In this document: piece by piece, positions 53,549-61,377 of the stretch | Position numbering within the stretch: position 1 is the stretch's first letter | How the letters are laid out: each line of letters starts with the position of its first letter | Assembly (NCBI GenBank): GCA_030688225.1 | Contig: JAUYIO010000021.1 | Location: forward strand, 1 to 64,000 | Direction of reading: 5' to 3' | Length of the DNA stretch: 64,000 bases | Source of the DNA: Nanobdellota archaeon | Lineage (GTDB): Archaea > Nanobdellota > Nanobdellia > Pacearchaeales > GW2011-AR1 | The notes under the pieces: model-generated | Told to the model about the DNA's origin: nothing | Seen by the model: the letters and a program-made list of their open reading frames with translations, nothing else | Databases searched by the model: none | Made by a program: the position numbers and the translations under genes

Positions 53549-53719
53549 CTATACAAAAACTTTCATCAACAAACTAATTGCAAATCCAATTGCCCCCACT
53601 ATCCCTATTCCAATTGCAGAAACTTTTGAAATTGTTTGAAATTCTTTTCTTGAAGGTTTTTTCAAAATATGCCACACTCTTCTGCATTTAATGAAAAATG
53701 ATTTTGCCTGTTCAATCAT
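53549..53719 (-). CDS. secE: Protein translocase subunit SecE (Sec61 gamma)
   Basis: 56 residues: an amphipathic helix (KCRRVWHILKKPSRKEF) and one membrane helix (about 33-54), the classic SecE shape. KPSRKEF is the conserved cytoplasmic motif. Archaeal SecE usually precedes spt5. Confidence 0.9.
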   Translation of the reverse strand: MIEQAKSFFIKCRRVWHILKKPSRKEFQTISKVSAIGIGIVGAIGFAISLLMKVFV

Positions 53720-53749
53720 GATTTAAGGAGAAATAGGGAGTTTTTAAAA

Positions 53750-54853
53750 TTATTCAAAAAACTCAATCCCCAATTCCTCTTCAATTTCCTGGTGTTTTCT
53801 TTTTTCCAAACTATCTGTGTGTCCTAAAATCTGATTACTCTTTACACCTGTAACAATTAACAAAACTCTTATTGATTTTTCCATGTCTGGTGAAAGTTGT
53901 GCTCCCCAGATTAATTTCGCATCAGGGTTTAATTTTTCTCCAACTGCCTCAATTATTAATTTGCATTCGTCAAGGCTCATGTCAGAACCCCCGATAATAT
54001 TTACAAGAGCGCCTGTTGCATTTGAGATATCAACATCAAGAAGTGGATTTTGAATTGCCTTTTCAACAGCTTCTATTGCTCTTTGTTGTGTGTCTGATTC
54101 TCCCAAACCAATCAACGAAACTCCTCCGTCAACCATCACAGCTTTTATATCTGCAAAATCTAAATTTACCAAACCTGATTTTGTTACAAGCTCTGTAACC
54201 CCTTTTACTGCGTTTGTCAAAATCTCGTCGGCAATTTTAAATGCTGTGTGTAATGGCAGTTCTGGTGCAAGTTCAAGAAGTTTATCATTTGGAATTACAA
54301 TCAGCGTATCAACTGTTGATTCCATTCTTTCCAAACCTTCCATTGCATTTTCAATTCTTTTTTTCCCTTCAATTGTGAAAGGAAGAGTAACAACCCCTAT
54401 TGTTAAAGCGCCTTGTTTTTTCGCCAGATTCGCGACGACAGGAGCGGCGCCAGTTCCTGTTCCACCTCCTAAACCACAGGTAATGAATATCATATCACTT
54501 CCTTCAATTTTTTTCTTTATCTCAGACTCAGATTCTTTTGCAGCTTCTTTTCCAACTGTCGGATTACTTCCTGCTCCCAAACCTTGAGTTAATTCTCTCC
54601 CAATTAATATTTTCTGATCAGAATTTGCATATAATAAATCTTGGGCATCTGTGTTAATTGCAATTAATTCTCCCCCTTTAATCCCTATCTCTTTCATTCT
54701 GCTTAAAGAGTTATTTCCTCCACCCCCAACACCAATTACTTTTATTTTTGCAGATTGTTTTTTTAGAAGTTCTTCTAATTCTCTGTCAATTTCTTGCAAA
54801 TGTGGTGCAATGTCAGATATTACAGAACCATTATCGCTTGAGTAAACAGCCAT
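53750..54853 (-). CDS. ftsZ: Cell division GTPase FtsZ
   Basis: 367 residues. Tubulin-like: GVGGGGNNSL (41-50), the GTP-binding signature CGLGGGTGTGAAPVV (126-140), NTDAQ and the T7-type GLGES..QQR loop. FtsZ polymerises at mid-cell; SepF (49058-49450) is the likely membrane anchor. SecE lies 30 bases downstream on the same strand. Confidence 0.97.
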   Translation of the reverse strand: MAVYSSDNGSVISDIAPHLQEIDRELEELLKKQSAKIKVIGVGGGGNNSLSRMKEIGIKGGELIAINTDAQDLLYANSDQKILIGRELTQGLGAGSNPTVGKEAAKESESEIKKKIEGSDMIFITCGLGGGTGTGAAPVVANLAKKQGALTIGVVTLPFTIEGKKRIENAMEGLERMESTVDTLIVIPNDKLLELAPELPLHTAFKIADEILTNAVKGVTELVTKSGLVNLDFADIKAVMVDGGVSLIGLGESDTQQRAIEAVEKAIQNPLLDVDISNATGALVNIIGGSDMSLDECKLIIEAVGEKLNPDAKLIWGAQLSPDMEKSIRVLLIVTGVKSNQILGHTDSLEKRKHQEIEEELGIEFFE

Positions 54854-54884
54854 GATTATTATAGCTAACTGCTATTTATAAGAA

Positions 54885-55523
54885 TTATTGTGATGTTTTA
54901 GGGATTTCCTTGATTTCAAGTTCTAATCCTAAAAGGTCTTTGAATTTATCCCTGAATAAGTTAAAGAATTCTCCAAATTGCTTGTCAGCTTCTATAAAAA
55001 GCTTTTTTCCTTCAATATTAAATTTAAAATCTTTTCTTGTAAAGAATTCTATTAGTGCTTTTGTTTTTTCATTTATATCTTCTACTTTTTTTAATACTTT
55101 TACCTCATAAACAACAGTTTTTCCTGCAAGAGGATGATTAAAATCAACAATAACTCTTCCCCCTGAGACTGACAAAACTTTTGCTATCTTCCCATCAAAG
55201 TTAAAAACAGAACCAGGAACAGGATTTGTTTTTTGTTGATGAAAAATTTTGATTGGAATTACTTGAACCAAATTAGTCTCTCTCTTTCCAAAAGCTTTTT
55301 CAGGAGACAATTCAATTTCATATCTTCCATTTTCTTTTCCAATAAGAAAGTCTTCAACACCTTTAAGGAACATACCTTCTCCTAAACAAAAAACAAAAGG
55401 TTTTGCTTCCAATTTTAATCCTGCTTTTTTAATATCCTCTTGAATGTTTGAATCAAAAATAGAGCTATTTTTTATTTTCCCTGTGAATTCTATCTCAATA
55501 AAATCTTTTTTTGCAAATGGCAT
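54885..55523 (-). CDS. Long FKBP-type prolyl isomerase
   Basis: 212 residues. FKBP fold start (DFIEIEFTGKIKNSSIFDS), IF-type insert, then DFNHPLAGKTVVYEVKV, plus a 60-residue C-terminal extension typical of the long archaeal FKBPs (the 26-kDa type). Aspartates and aromatic residues of the active site are mostly kept. Chaperone role in the cytoplasm inferred. Confidence 0.9.
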   Translation of the reverse strand: MPFAKKDFIEIEFTGKIKNSSIFDSNIQEDIKKAGLKLEAKPFVFCLGEGMFLKGVEDFLIGKENGRYEIELSPEKAFGKRETNLVQVIPIKIFHQQKTNPVPGSVFNFDGKIAKVLSVSGGRVIVDFNHPLAGKTVVYEVKVLKKVEDINEKTKALIEFFTRKDFKFNIEGKKLFIEADKQFGEFFNLFRDKFKDLLGLELEIKEIPKTSQ

Positions 55524-55575
55524 TTATTAATTGGATTTTGAGAATGTTTATAAATGTATTTTTTTTAGTTAAAAT

Positions 55576-55962
55576 ATGGTTTTGAAAATAATTGAGGCGA
55601 CACAAGCGAAAGTAGGAACAAATATTATCGTCGATGGAACACCGTGCGTTGTCAAGAGCATGGACATTAGTAAAACAGGAAAACACGGACATGCGAAAGT
55701 TAGAATAGAAGCTGTCGGGATAATCACTGGACAAAAAAAAGTTTTTGTTGTTCCAGGGCATGAAAGAATGGAAGTTCCTATGGTAGACAAGAGAAAAGGA
55801 CAGGTTCTCTCAGTAGGAGATAATGTTAGCTTAATGGATTTGGAGAACTTTGAAACCTTAGAAGTTGCTTGTCCTGAAGAGATAAAATCAGAGCTTGAAG
55901 AAAATTCCAATGTAGAATATTGGGATGTTGAAGGTGAAAAAATAATTAAACGTAAATTATAA
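55576..55962 (+). CDS. eif5A: Translation factor aIF5A
   Basis: 128 residues. SKTGKHGHAKVRIEAVGI carries the lysine modified to deoxyhypusine/hypusine. Relieves ribosome stalling at proline stretches. The usual two-domain length. Followed one base on by L40e. Confidence 0.96.
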   Translation: MVLKIIEATQAKVGTNIIVDGTPCVVKSMDISKTGKHGHAKVRIEAVGIITGQKKVFVVPGHERMEVPMVDKRKGQVLSVGDNVSLMDLENFETLEVACPEEIKSELEENSNVEYWDVEGEKIIKRKL

Positions 55963-55963
55963 C

Positions 55964-56125
55964 ATGGCAAAGATACAGGAAGCTACCACGAGATTGTTTA
56001 AGAATGTTTTTGTTTGTAAAAAGTGTCATACAAAAATAAGAGCGAAGCAACTGAAGATTCTTGAAGGGAAAGTAAAATGCAGAAAATGTGGAAGAAAAGC
56101 ATTTCGTCCTTTAAAGAAAAAATAA
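55964..56125 (+). CDS. rpl40e: Ribosomal protein L40e (eL40)
   Basis: 53 residues. Four-Cys zinc ribbon FVCKKCHTKIRAK ... VKCRKCGRKAFRPLKKK is the L40e core, with no ubiquitin fusion (as in all archaea). One base after aIF5A, so co-transcribed. Confidence 0.94.
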   Translation: MAKIQEATTRLFKNVFVCKKCHTKIRAKQLKILEGKVKCRKCGRKAFRPLKKK

Positions 56126-56141
56126 ATAAGTTTTGAAAAAG

Positions 56142-57572
56142 ATGGTTAATTTAGTTGTGCTTGATTTGTTACTGTTAGCTCTATTTGTAATTTTAATATC
56201 TTTTTTTCTTTACAAAAATAGAAAGAATCTTGGACAAGAAGGATGGCTTATGCTTTACAGGACAAAGTGGGGAATTAAACTTATTGATTACGTCGGTAAA
56301 AAATATCAAAAAACTCTCAAAATTTTAAGTTACATCTCCATCGCAACAGGATACGTCTTGATGGTAGGTATTGTTATTTTAATCATTCAATCTGTTTATC
56401 TTTATTTCACTTCATCAATTTTGCAAAATTTCAAAGCCCCTCCTGTGGCCCCACTCATCCCTTATTTCCCAAAAATATTTGGATTGGAAGGTTTTTTTCC
56501 TGAATTTTATTTCATTGATTTTATAATAGCAATATTGATTGTTGCTACAGTTCATGAATTTTCCCACGGGATTTTTGCCAGAAGATACAACATCAGAATA
56601 AAATCAACTGGTTTTGCTTTCCTGAAATATTTCCCTGCAATTTTTGGGGCTTTTGTTGAGCAAGATGACAAACAGATGACGAAAAAAACAAAGTTCAGCC
56701 AAATGTCGGTTCTTTCTGCAGGAGTATTTGCAAACATAATAACTTCAATTCTATTTTACTTCATACTCTTTTTATTTTTCTCTGTTTCTTTTTCAGCTAC
56801 AGGAGTTGGATTTAATTCTTATAGTTATTCTATTGTGAATGTTTCAAAGATAGATTCTGTGAATGGCATTGAAGTAAATAACATCCAAAATTATGATAAT
56901 CTTCTTGAAAATTTAGAAGAAGAAGGATTAAATGAATTTTCTGCTGAAGATAAAAATTATATTGCTTCAAAGAAATTTCTTGAGAACCAAAAAGAAAACC
57001 AAGGGTTAATAATCCTCTATAACGACGCCCCGGCAATTAGGGCAGGGATTGGGAATATAATTCTCAAAATAAATGGTGAGGCTACTACCAGCTTGGAAAA
57101 ATTAGAATCTGAATTGAAAAAATATTCTCCTGGAGATGTTGTTGAAATAGAGACACTTGAAAGCTCTGATATCAAAAAATATAATGTTGAACTTAAAGAA
57201 AACCCGAATGACAAAACAAGAGTTTGGCTTGGAGTAGGATTTCTTTCACAGAAACAAAGTGGAGTAATTGGGAAAACCATCTCTTACTTTCCTTCTTATA
57301 AAGAGCCTTATGTTTATTATGAACCAAAAAATGAACTCAGCTCTTTCATAAAAGATTTATTATGGTGGATTGTAATAATCAATTTGCTTGTTGGATTTTT
57401 CAATATGCTTCCTTTAGGGATTCTCGACGGAGGAAGATTCTTTTATCTGACTATTCTAAGCATTACAAAATCTGAAAAAATTGCCAAGAAATTTTTTAGC
57501 ATAGTGTCTCTTCTTATTTTCTTACTTTTTTTCCTTCTATTAGCAAGATGGATTTTTATTAGAATTCTGTAA
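56142..57572 (+). CDS. Site-2 protease (M50) with PDZ domain
   Basis: 476 residues from ATG 56142 (16 bases after L40e). Membrane zinc protease: HEFSHG (zinc His and catalytic Glu, about residue 144) in the first conserved helix and LGILDGGRFF (third zinc ligand Asp) near 426. A PDZ-like part (about 295-370) with NDAPAIRAGIGNIILKINGE lies between. Five or six membrane helices. Cuts membrane-bound regulators or signal peptides in other organisms; target here unknown. Confidence 0.92.
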   Translation: MVNLVVLDLLLLALFVILISFFLYKNRKNLGQEGWLMLYRTKWGIKLIDYVGKKYQKTLKILSYISIATGYVLMVGIVILIIQSVYLYFTSSILQNFKAPPVAPLIPYFPKIFGLEGFFPEFYFIDFIIAILIVATVHEFSHGIFARRYNIRIKSTGFAFLKYFPAIFGAFVEQDDKQMTKKTKFSQMSVLSAGVFANIITSILFYFILFLFFSVSFSATGVGFNSYSYSIVNVSKIDSVNGIEVNNIQNYDNLLENLEEEGLNEFSAEDKNYIASKKFLENQKENQGLIILYNDAPAIRAGIGNIILKINGEATTSLEKLESELKKYSPGDVVEIETLESSDIKKYNVELKENPNDKTRVWLGVGFLSQKQSGVIGKTISYFPSYKEPYVYYEPKNELSSFIKDLLWWIVIINLLVGFFNMLPLGILDGGRFFYLTILSITKSEKIAKKFFSIVSLLIFLLFFLLLARWIFIRIL

Positions 57573-57665
57573 AATTTTAAAAAAATTTATTTTTGGATTT
57601 TAAAAAAAATCTTGGGAAAAAGTATTTAAAGCTTCTTAACGTAATAAAAATAATTAAAAAGAGGT

Positions 57666-57722
57666 ATGAAAATGGCAAAAAAGAAAGCTAAGAAAAAAGC
57701 TAAGAAAAAGAAAAGAAGGTAA
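57666..57722 (+). CDS. Lysine-rich mini-protein
   Basis: 18 codons from ATG 57666, or 16 from ATG 57672, which has GAGG seven bases upstream. MAKKKAKKKAKKKKRR: nothing but Lys, Arg and Ala after Met. It has its own TATA box (about 57621-57632) and a T-rich terminator, so it looks like a real, well-expressed unit. Size and charge recall ribosomal protein eL41, but the sequence is too simple to assign. Confidence 0.6.
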   Translation: MKMAKKKAKKKAKKKKRR

Positions 57723-57727
57723 TTGAA

Positions 57728-57757
57728 TTTATTTTTTATTTTTATTTTTTATTTATT
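57728..57757 (+). terminator. T-rich terminator after mini-gene
   Basis: T runs separated by single A, directly after the mini-gene stop. Confidence 0.55.
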
Positions 57758-57848
57758 ATAAAATTTTAAGGTTTTATTTTTGTGTCCAATTTAACTTCTT
57801 TTTCTCTGTAAAAGATGGGTTTATAAAATATTTTTCTTTTTATTCAAT

Positions 57849-58520
57849 ATGGATGGTTTTAATAAAAAAGAGATTACTATCTTAAAAAAACTGAATACTC
57901 CGTCGAAAATACAAGATTTTCTGGAGGAATTAGAGATAAATTTTGAAAAGAATGGTGATACTTGTGTTTCCCCAAAAAAAGTTCTTGAAACAGGAAAAGC
58001 TCATTGCATAGAGGCAGCCATATTTGCATGTGCTGCATTAAAAATGAATAATTATCCTCCTCTCGTCGTGGATTTAACTGCAAACGACAAAGATTATGAT
58101 CACGTCATTGCTGTTTTTAAAAAAGGAAAATTCTGGGGAGCGATAAGCAAATCAAACAGAGCTATTTTAAAATACAGAGATCCTATTTACAAATCAATAA
58201 GAGAATTAGTTATGTCTTATTTTAATGAATATTTTACCGACGATGGGAAAAAAACTTTGAGATCATACAGCATGCCTGTGAATTTAGATAAGTTCAATAA
58301 GTTGAATTGGATGTGTTCTGATGAAAATATATGGTTCATACCAGAATATCTTTTAGAGGTAAAACATTTTCCAATAGTTTCAAAAAAACAAGTTCATTCT
58401 CTTAGAAAAACCGAAGCCATAGAAGTTCATGCCGGAAAAATTCAACAATGGAAACCTGTTGGTGAAAAGGCAACAAAAATAAAATATAAGAGAGATAAAA
58501 TTTCTAAGATGGAGGTTTAG
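57849..58520 (+). CDS. Transglutaminase-like protein
   Basis: 223 residues. GKAHCIEAAIFACAALKM supplies the Cys and YDHVIAVFKKG the His of a Cys-His(-Asp) transglutaminase-like site; the third residue is less clear (KSNR nearby). Cytosolic. The family includes peptidases and amidases; the activity here is not known. TTTATAAAA about 25 bases upstream supports the ATG. Confidence 0.65.
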   Translation: MDGFNKKEITILKKLNTPSKIQDFLEELEINFEKNGDTCVSPKKVLETGKAHCIEAAIFACAALKMNNYPPLVVDLTANDKDYDHVIAVFKKGKFWGAISKSNRAILKYRDPIYKSIRELVMSYFNEYFTDDGKKTLRSYSMPVNLDKFNKLNWMCSDENIWFIPEYLLEVKHFPIVSKKQVHSLRKTEAIEVHAGKIQQWKPVGEKATKIKYKRDKISKMEV

Positions 58521-58871
58521 TTACAAATCAATAACTCCTTCTTTAGTGAGGGCTGCGAATCTTATTCCGACAGGCAAATTGATTAGTGCAGAAATCAAAG
58601 CCATGTGTTCTTTTCCTTCGCCACTTGCTATTGAAAGGGCGACTTCTGTTCCATTTATTTTTCCTTTAAGTTTTTGTAAAAATTCATTTTGCAAATCTTT
58701 TATTTTTTTATCCAAATCTACTTTGAGAAATTCAAATTTTTTTTCATGTTTGAAATCTTTTGCAAAGTCTCCCCCAAGAAGAATTACATTGTCCCATTCT
58801 CCATGAGTCATTAATCCTGAAACTTGTGCCCAAGAACCTTTTCCTGTTGAAAGTAATGCTATGAGTTCCAT
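58521..58871 (-). CDS. Unknown protein, structured mRNA leader
   Basis: 116 residues from ATG 58871. Begins MELIALLSTGKGSWAQVSGL, with VALSIASGEGKEHMALISALI later; the second phrase faintly recalls CARF-type sensor domains but is too weak to claim. Translation starts one base after a strong hairpin in the leader. Confidence 0.5.
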   Translation of the reverse strand: MELIALLSTGKGSWAQVSGLMTHGEWDNVILLGGDFAKDFKHEKKFEFLKVDLDKKIKDLQNEFLQKLKGKINGTEVALSIASGEGKEHMALISALINLPVGIRFAALTKEGVIDL

Positions 58872-58980
58872 CAAAAGACACCTCGCGGTTTCTTTTGTAA
58901 GCTTCCCTTCCTGTATTTGAAGGACGACATTTTCTTTGCAATCCGAAGATGTCGTATAAACATGGAATCACTTTTAAATA
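58872..58980 (-). promoter_or_regulatory. Structured leader of the 116-residue gene
   Basis: On the minus strand: TATA-like TATTTAAAAG (58971-58980), then a leader with ACGACAT/ATGTCGT (58949-58955 with 58924-58930) and a hairpin CAAAAGA-A-ACC-GCGA-GGT-G-TCTTTTG (58897 to 58872) capped by a GNRA-type loop, ending at the ATG. May control translation. Confidence 0.45.
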
Positions 58981-59064
58981 CCATGTTAGGGAAAACAAGA
59001 ATTTATTTATAAGGATTGTTATAGTAAAACTTATAAATGCCTTTTATCTAAGGAATTCATCGTA

Positions 59065-59109
59065 CTACATCATCACGAAATAAATTCTATGCTCGTGGTG
59101 CATAGGTAG
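59065..59109 (+). promoter_or_regulatory. Leader hairpin before ribosomal protein L1
   Basis: CATCACGA (59071-59078) pairs with TCGTGGTG (59093-59100, one G-T wobble); outer CTAC and GTAG can extend the stem, and a competing CTATGC/GCATAG hairpin is possible. L1 is known to repress its own mRNA in methanogens by binding such leaders. The gap from 58872 to here holds the divergent gene's leader and TATA boxes near 59001 and 59030. Confidence 0.4.
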
Positions 59110-59121
59110 AAGATATTTAAG

Positions 59122-59751
59122 ATGGATTTGAATGAAGATTTGAAAACAGCTTTAGCTGAATTAAGAAAAACAGAAGAAAGAAAATTCAACCAGAGTGTTG
59201 ACTTAATTATAAATCTGCAAAAATTTGATGTCAAAAAAAATTCAATTAATCTTTTTACTTCTGTCCCTCATAAAATCAAAGACAAGAAAATTGCTGCATT
59301 CCTGGAAACTAAAAATAAAAATGTTGATACTATCACAAAGATGGAATTTAAAAAATATTCAGACAAAAAAGAAGTAAAAAAATTGGTAAAAAAATTTGAT
59401 TTCTTTATTGCTCAGGCGAGTTTAATGCCTTCTGTTGCAACATCTTTTGGTAGAGTTTTGGGACCAGCAGGAAAAATGCCCTCTCCTCAATTAGGAATTA
59501 TTACTAATAGCGATGACAAAACTATTAGTGAATTAAAAAATAAAATAGAAAATAGTGTGAAAATAAAAGTCAAAGAAGCAAGTATAAAACTTGCTGTTGG
59601 GAAACAAAGCATGAAAGACGAAGATATTATTGAGAACATTTTGGCAGTTTATAATGCTGTAATAAAAGCTCTCCCAAGAGACAAGGAGAACATAAAAAAT
59701 ATAGAGGTAAAATTCACAATGACTAAACCTCAGAAAATAAAAATAAGATGA
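59122..59751 (+). CDS. rpl1: Ribosomal protein L1 (uL1)
   Basis: 209 residues, stalk protein binding 23S rRNA. KRNFNQSVDLIINL-like start (RKFNQSVDLIINLQKFD), the FIAQASLMP segment and GRVLGPAGKMPSPQLG loop, and IKVKEASIKLAVGKQSM. Normal archaeal length. Overlaps the next gene by four bases. Confidence 0.96.
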   Translation: MDLNEDLKTALAELRKTEERKFNQSVDLIINLQKFDVKKNSINLFTSVPHKIKDKKIAAFLETKNKNVDTITKMEFKKYSDKKEVKKLVKKFDFFIAQASLMPSVATSFGRVLGPAGKMPSPQLGIITNSDDKTISELKNKIENSVKIKVKEASIKLAVGKQSMKDEDIIENILAVYNAVIKALPRDKENIKNIEVKFTMTKPQKIKIR

Positions 59752-60089
59752 GTGAAGAAACAGAATTTCAGAAAAAATTTAAGAGAAATGAAGAATTTTA
59801 TACTCAGGAGTATGTCATAAAGACAATAATGGATTCTTTTCCAGATGATGGAAGATATTCTAATGCGAGGGGATTTAAGGGTTTGATTAGAATCGCAAAT
59901 GGTTCAATATGGGGACCAAAAAAACCAGAAAGTGTGGAAGAATTGACAAGAATAATTCCAAGTTTTTATCTTATTGAGCAATCTATAAGTATTTATGAAA
60001 AAGGTTCGGAATGTGATGAATGTAAAACTTCTTTCTTAGTTACTGACTGCGGATATATTTGCATTGAAAAGGAGGCTATAAACTTTTAA
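59748..60089 (+). CDS. Unknown gene between L1 and L10
   Basis: 113 residues. A CDECKTSF ... CGYIC cysteine set near the end could bind zinc. It overlaps the L1 stop (ATGA) and lies one base before L10, so it is translated within the ribosomal stalk operon. Not recognised as a ribosomal protein; adjacent genes normally follow each other directly. Confidence 0.6.
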   Translation: MSEETEFQKKFKRNEEFYTQEYVIKTIMDSFPDDGRYSNARGFKGLIRIANGSIWGPKKPESVEELTRIIPSFYLIEQSISIYEKGSECDECKTSFLVTDCGYICIEKEAINF

Positions 60090-60090
60090 A

Positions 60091-60957
60091 ATGACAGGGA
60101 AAAAAACAACTCATGTTTCAGAAGAAAAGAAAAAAATTGTAAAAGAATTGGCTAATTTGATAAAGAACAAAAAAACTGTTTTAATTGCATCAATAAAAAA
60201 TCTTCCTGGTTCGCAATTTCAAGAAGTTGTGAAAAAGCTGAGAAGAAAGGCCATAGTGGTTGTTCCTAAGAAGAGTTTGATTTTTAGAGCAATAGATGAA
60301 TCAGGAAATGAAGCTGTCAAAAAGATAAAAGACAATATTACTGAAAGTGTTGCAATTCTATTTTCTGATTTGGATGCTTTTGAACTTGCAGGAGAGTTAA
60401 TCAAAAGCAAGAGTGCTGCAAAGGCAAAAGTCGGGCAAGAAGCTCCAAGAGATATTGAAATAGAAGCAGGACCAACAGAACTTGTTCCAGGACCTGCAAT
60501 AAGCGAATTAGGTGCTTTGGGTATTCAAATTCAAATTAAAGACGGGAAAATAGAAATCAAGGCTCAAAAAATTATTGTGAAGCAAGGAGAGAAAATTTCT
60601 CAAGGTGCATGTGACATAATGAGCAAGTTAGATATAAAACCTTTTGAAAGTGGTTTTATCCCTGTTGCAGGTTTTGATACTAAAGAAAATAAATTATATC
60701 TAGATATAAAAATAGATAGAGCAGGAACTTTGGAAAGCTTGAAAACATCTTATTCCAAATCTTTGGCTTTTGCTGTTGAAATTGAATATTTCTCTGAAGA
60801 CACGATTAAATTTATTTTAAGAAAAGCTGCGATGGAAGAGAAGAAATTAGAAAGTTTGGAATCTTCTGAAGGAAGCCAGACTAAAGAAGCTGAAGAAGAA
60901 AAAACAGGTGAGAGTAATGAAAATGTTCCTCAAGTAAATTTAGAGGAAGGGAAATAA
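60091..60957 (+). CDS. rpl10: Ribosomal protein L10 / P0 (uL10)
   Basis: 288 residues. N-terminal rRNA-binding domain (VSEEKKKIVKELANLIKNKKTVLIASIKNLPGSQFQ), P0-type insertion (EAGPTELVPGPAISELGALGIQIQIKDGKIEIK) and C-terminal helices that bind L12 dimers. A standard length for archaeal P0. One of the stalk set with L12. Confidence 0.95.
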   Translation: MTGKKTTHVSEEKKKIVKELANLIKNKKTVLIASIKNLPGSQFQEVVKKLRRKAIVVVPKKSLIFRAIDESGNEAVKKIKDNITESVAILFSDLDAFELAGELIKSKSAAKAKVGQEAPRDIEIEAGPTELVPGPAISELGALGIQIQIKDGKIEIKAQKIIVKQGEKISQGACDIMSKLDIKPFESGFIPVAGFDTKENKLYLDIKIDRAGTLESLKTSYSKSLAFAVEIEYFSEDTIKFILRKAAMEEKKLESLESSEGSQTKEAEEEKTGESNENVPQVNLEEGK

Positions 60958-60961
60958 AATA

Positions 60962-61267
60962 ATGGAAAACGTATATGCGGCACTTTTGTTGCACAAACTT
61001 GGAAAAGAAGTCAATGAAGAGAATGTGAAGAAAGTTGTTGCAGCTGCTCTTGGAGAGGCAGGACAAGTAGATGAATCAAAAATCAAATCTCTTGTCGCAA
61101 GTCTGAAAGGTGTGGATATAGCAAAAGAACTTGAAAGTGCAAGTTTGGTTGCTGCTGCTCCGGTTGCAAGCGCTGGTGCGCAAGCAGGTGCAGAAAAGAA
61201 AGAAGAAAAACCTAAAGAAGAGAAGAAAGAAGCTGCGGCAGAAGGACTTAGTGCATTGTTCGGTTAA
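60962..61267 (+). CDS. rpl12: Ribosomal protein L12 / P1
   Basis: 101 residues. MENVYAALLLHKLGKEVNEENVKKVV dimerisation domain, then the Ala/Gly hinge and Glu/Lys-rich stretch, ending LSALFG, the conserved factor-binding tail. Stalk protein that recruits elongation factors. Follows L10 by four bases. Confidence 0.95.
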   Translation: MENVYAALLLHKLGKEVNEENVKKVVAAALGEAGQVDESKIKSLVASLKGVDIAKELESASLVAAAPVASAGAQAGAEKKEEKPKEEKKEAAAEGLSALFG

Positions 61268-61377
61268 ATTATTATTTAATGCGCTAAGTTCTGACTTTTT
61301 CTAGATGGAATCACAAAACAATTAATCTTATAACCTCCAATTTTCTAATTCTTCTATTCTAAATTTATTTACAAAAG

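Noticed and set aside
58521..58871. CARF/CRISPR sensor domain in the 116-residue protein
   Set aside because: Only one short phrase looks similar, and no CRISPR array or cas gene is in the window.
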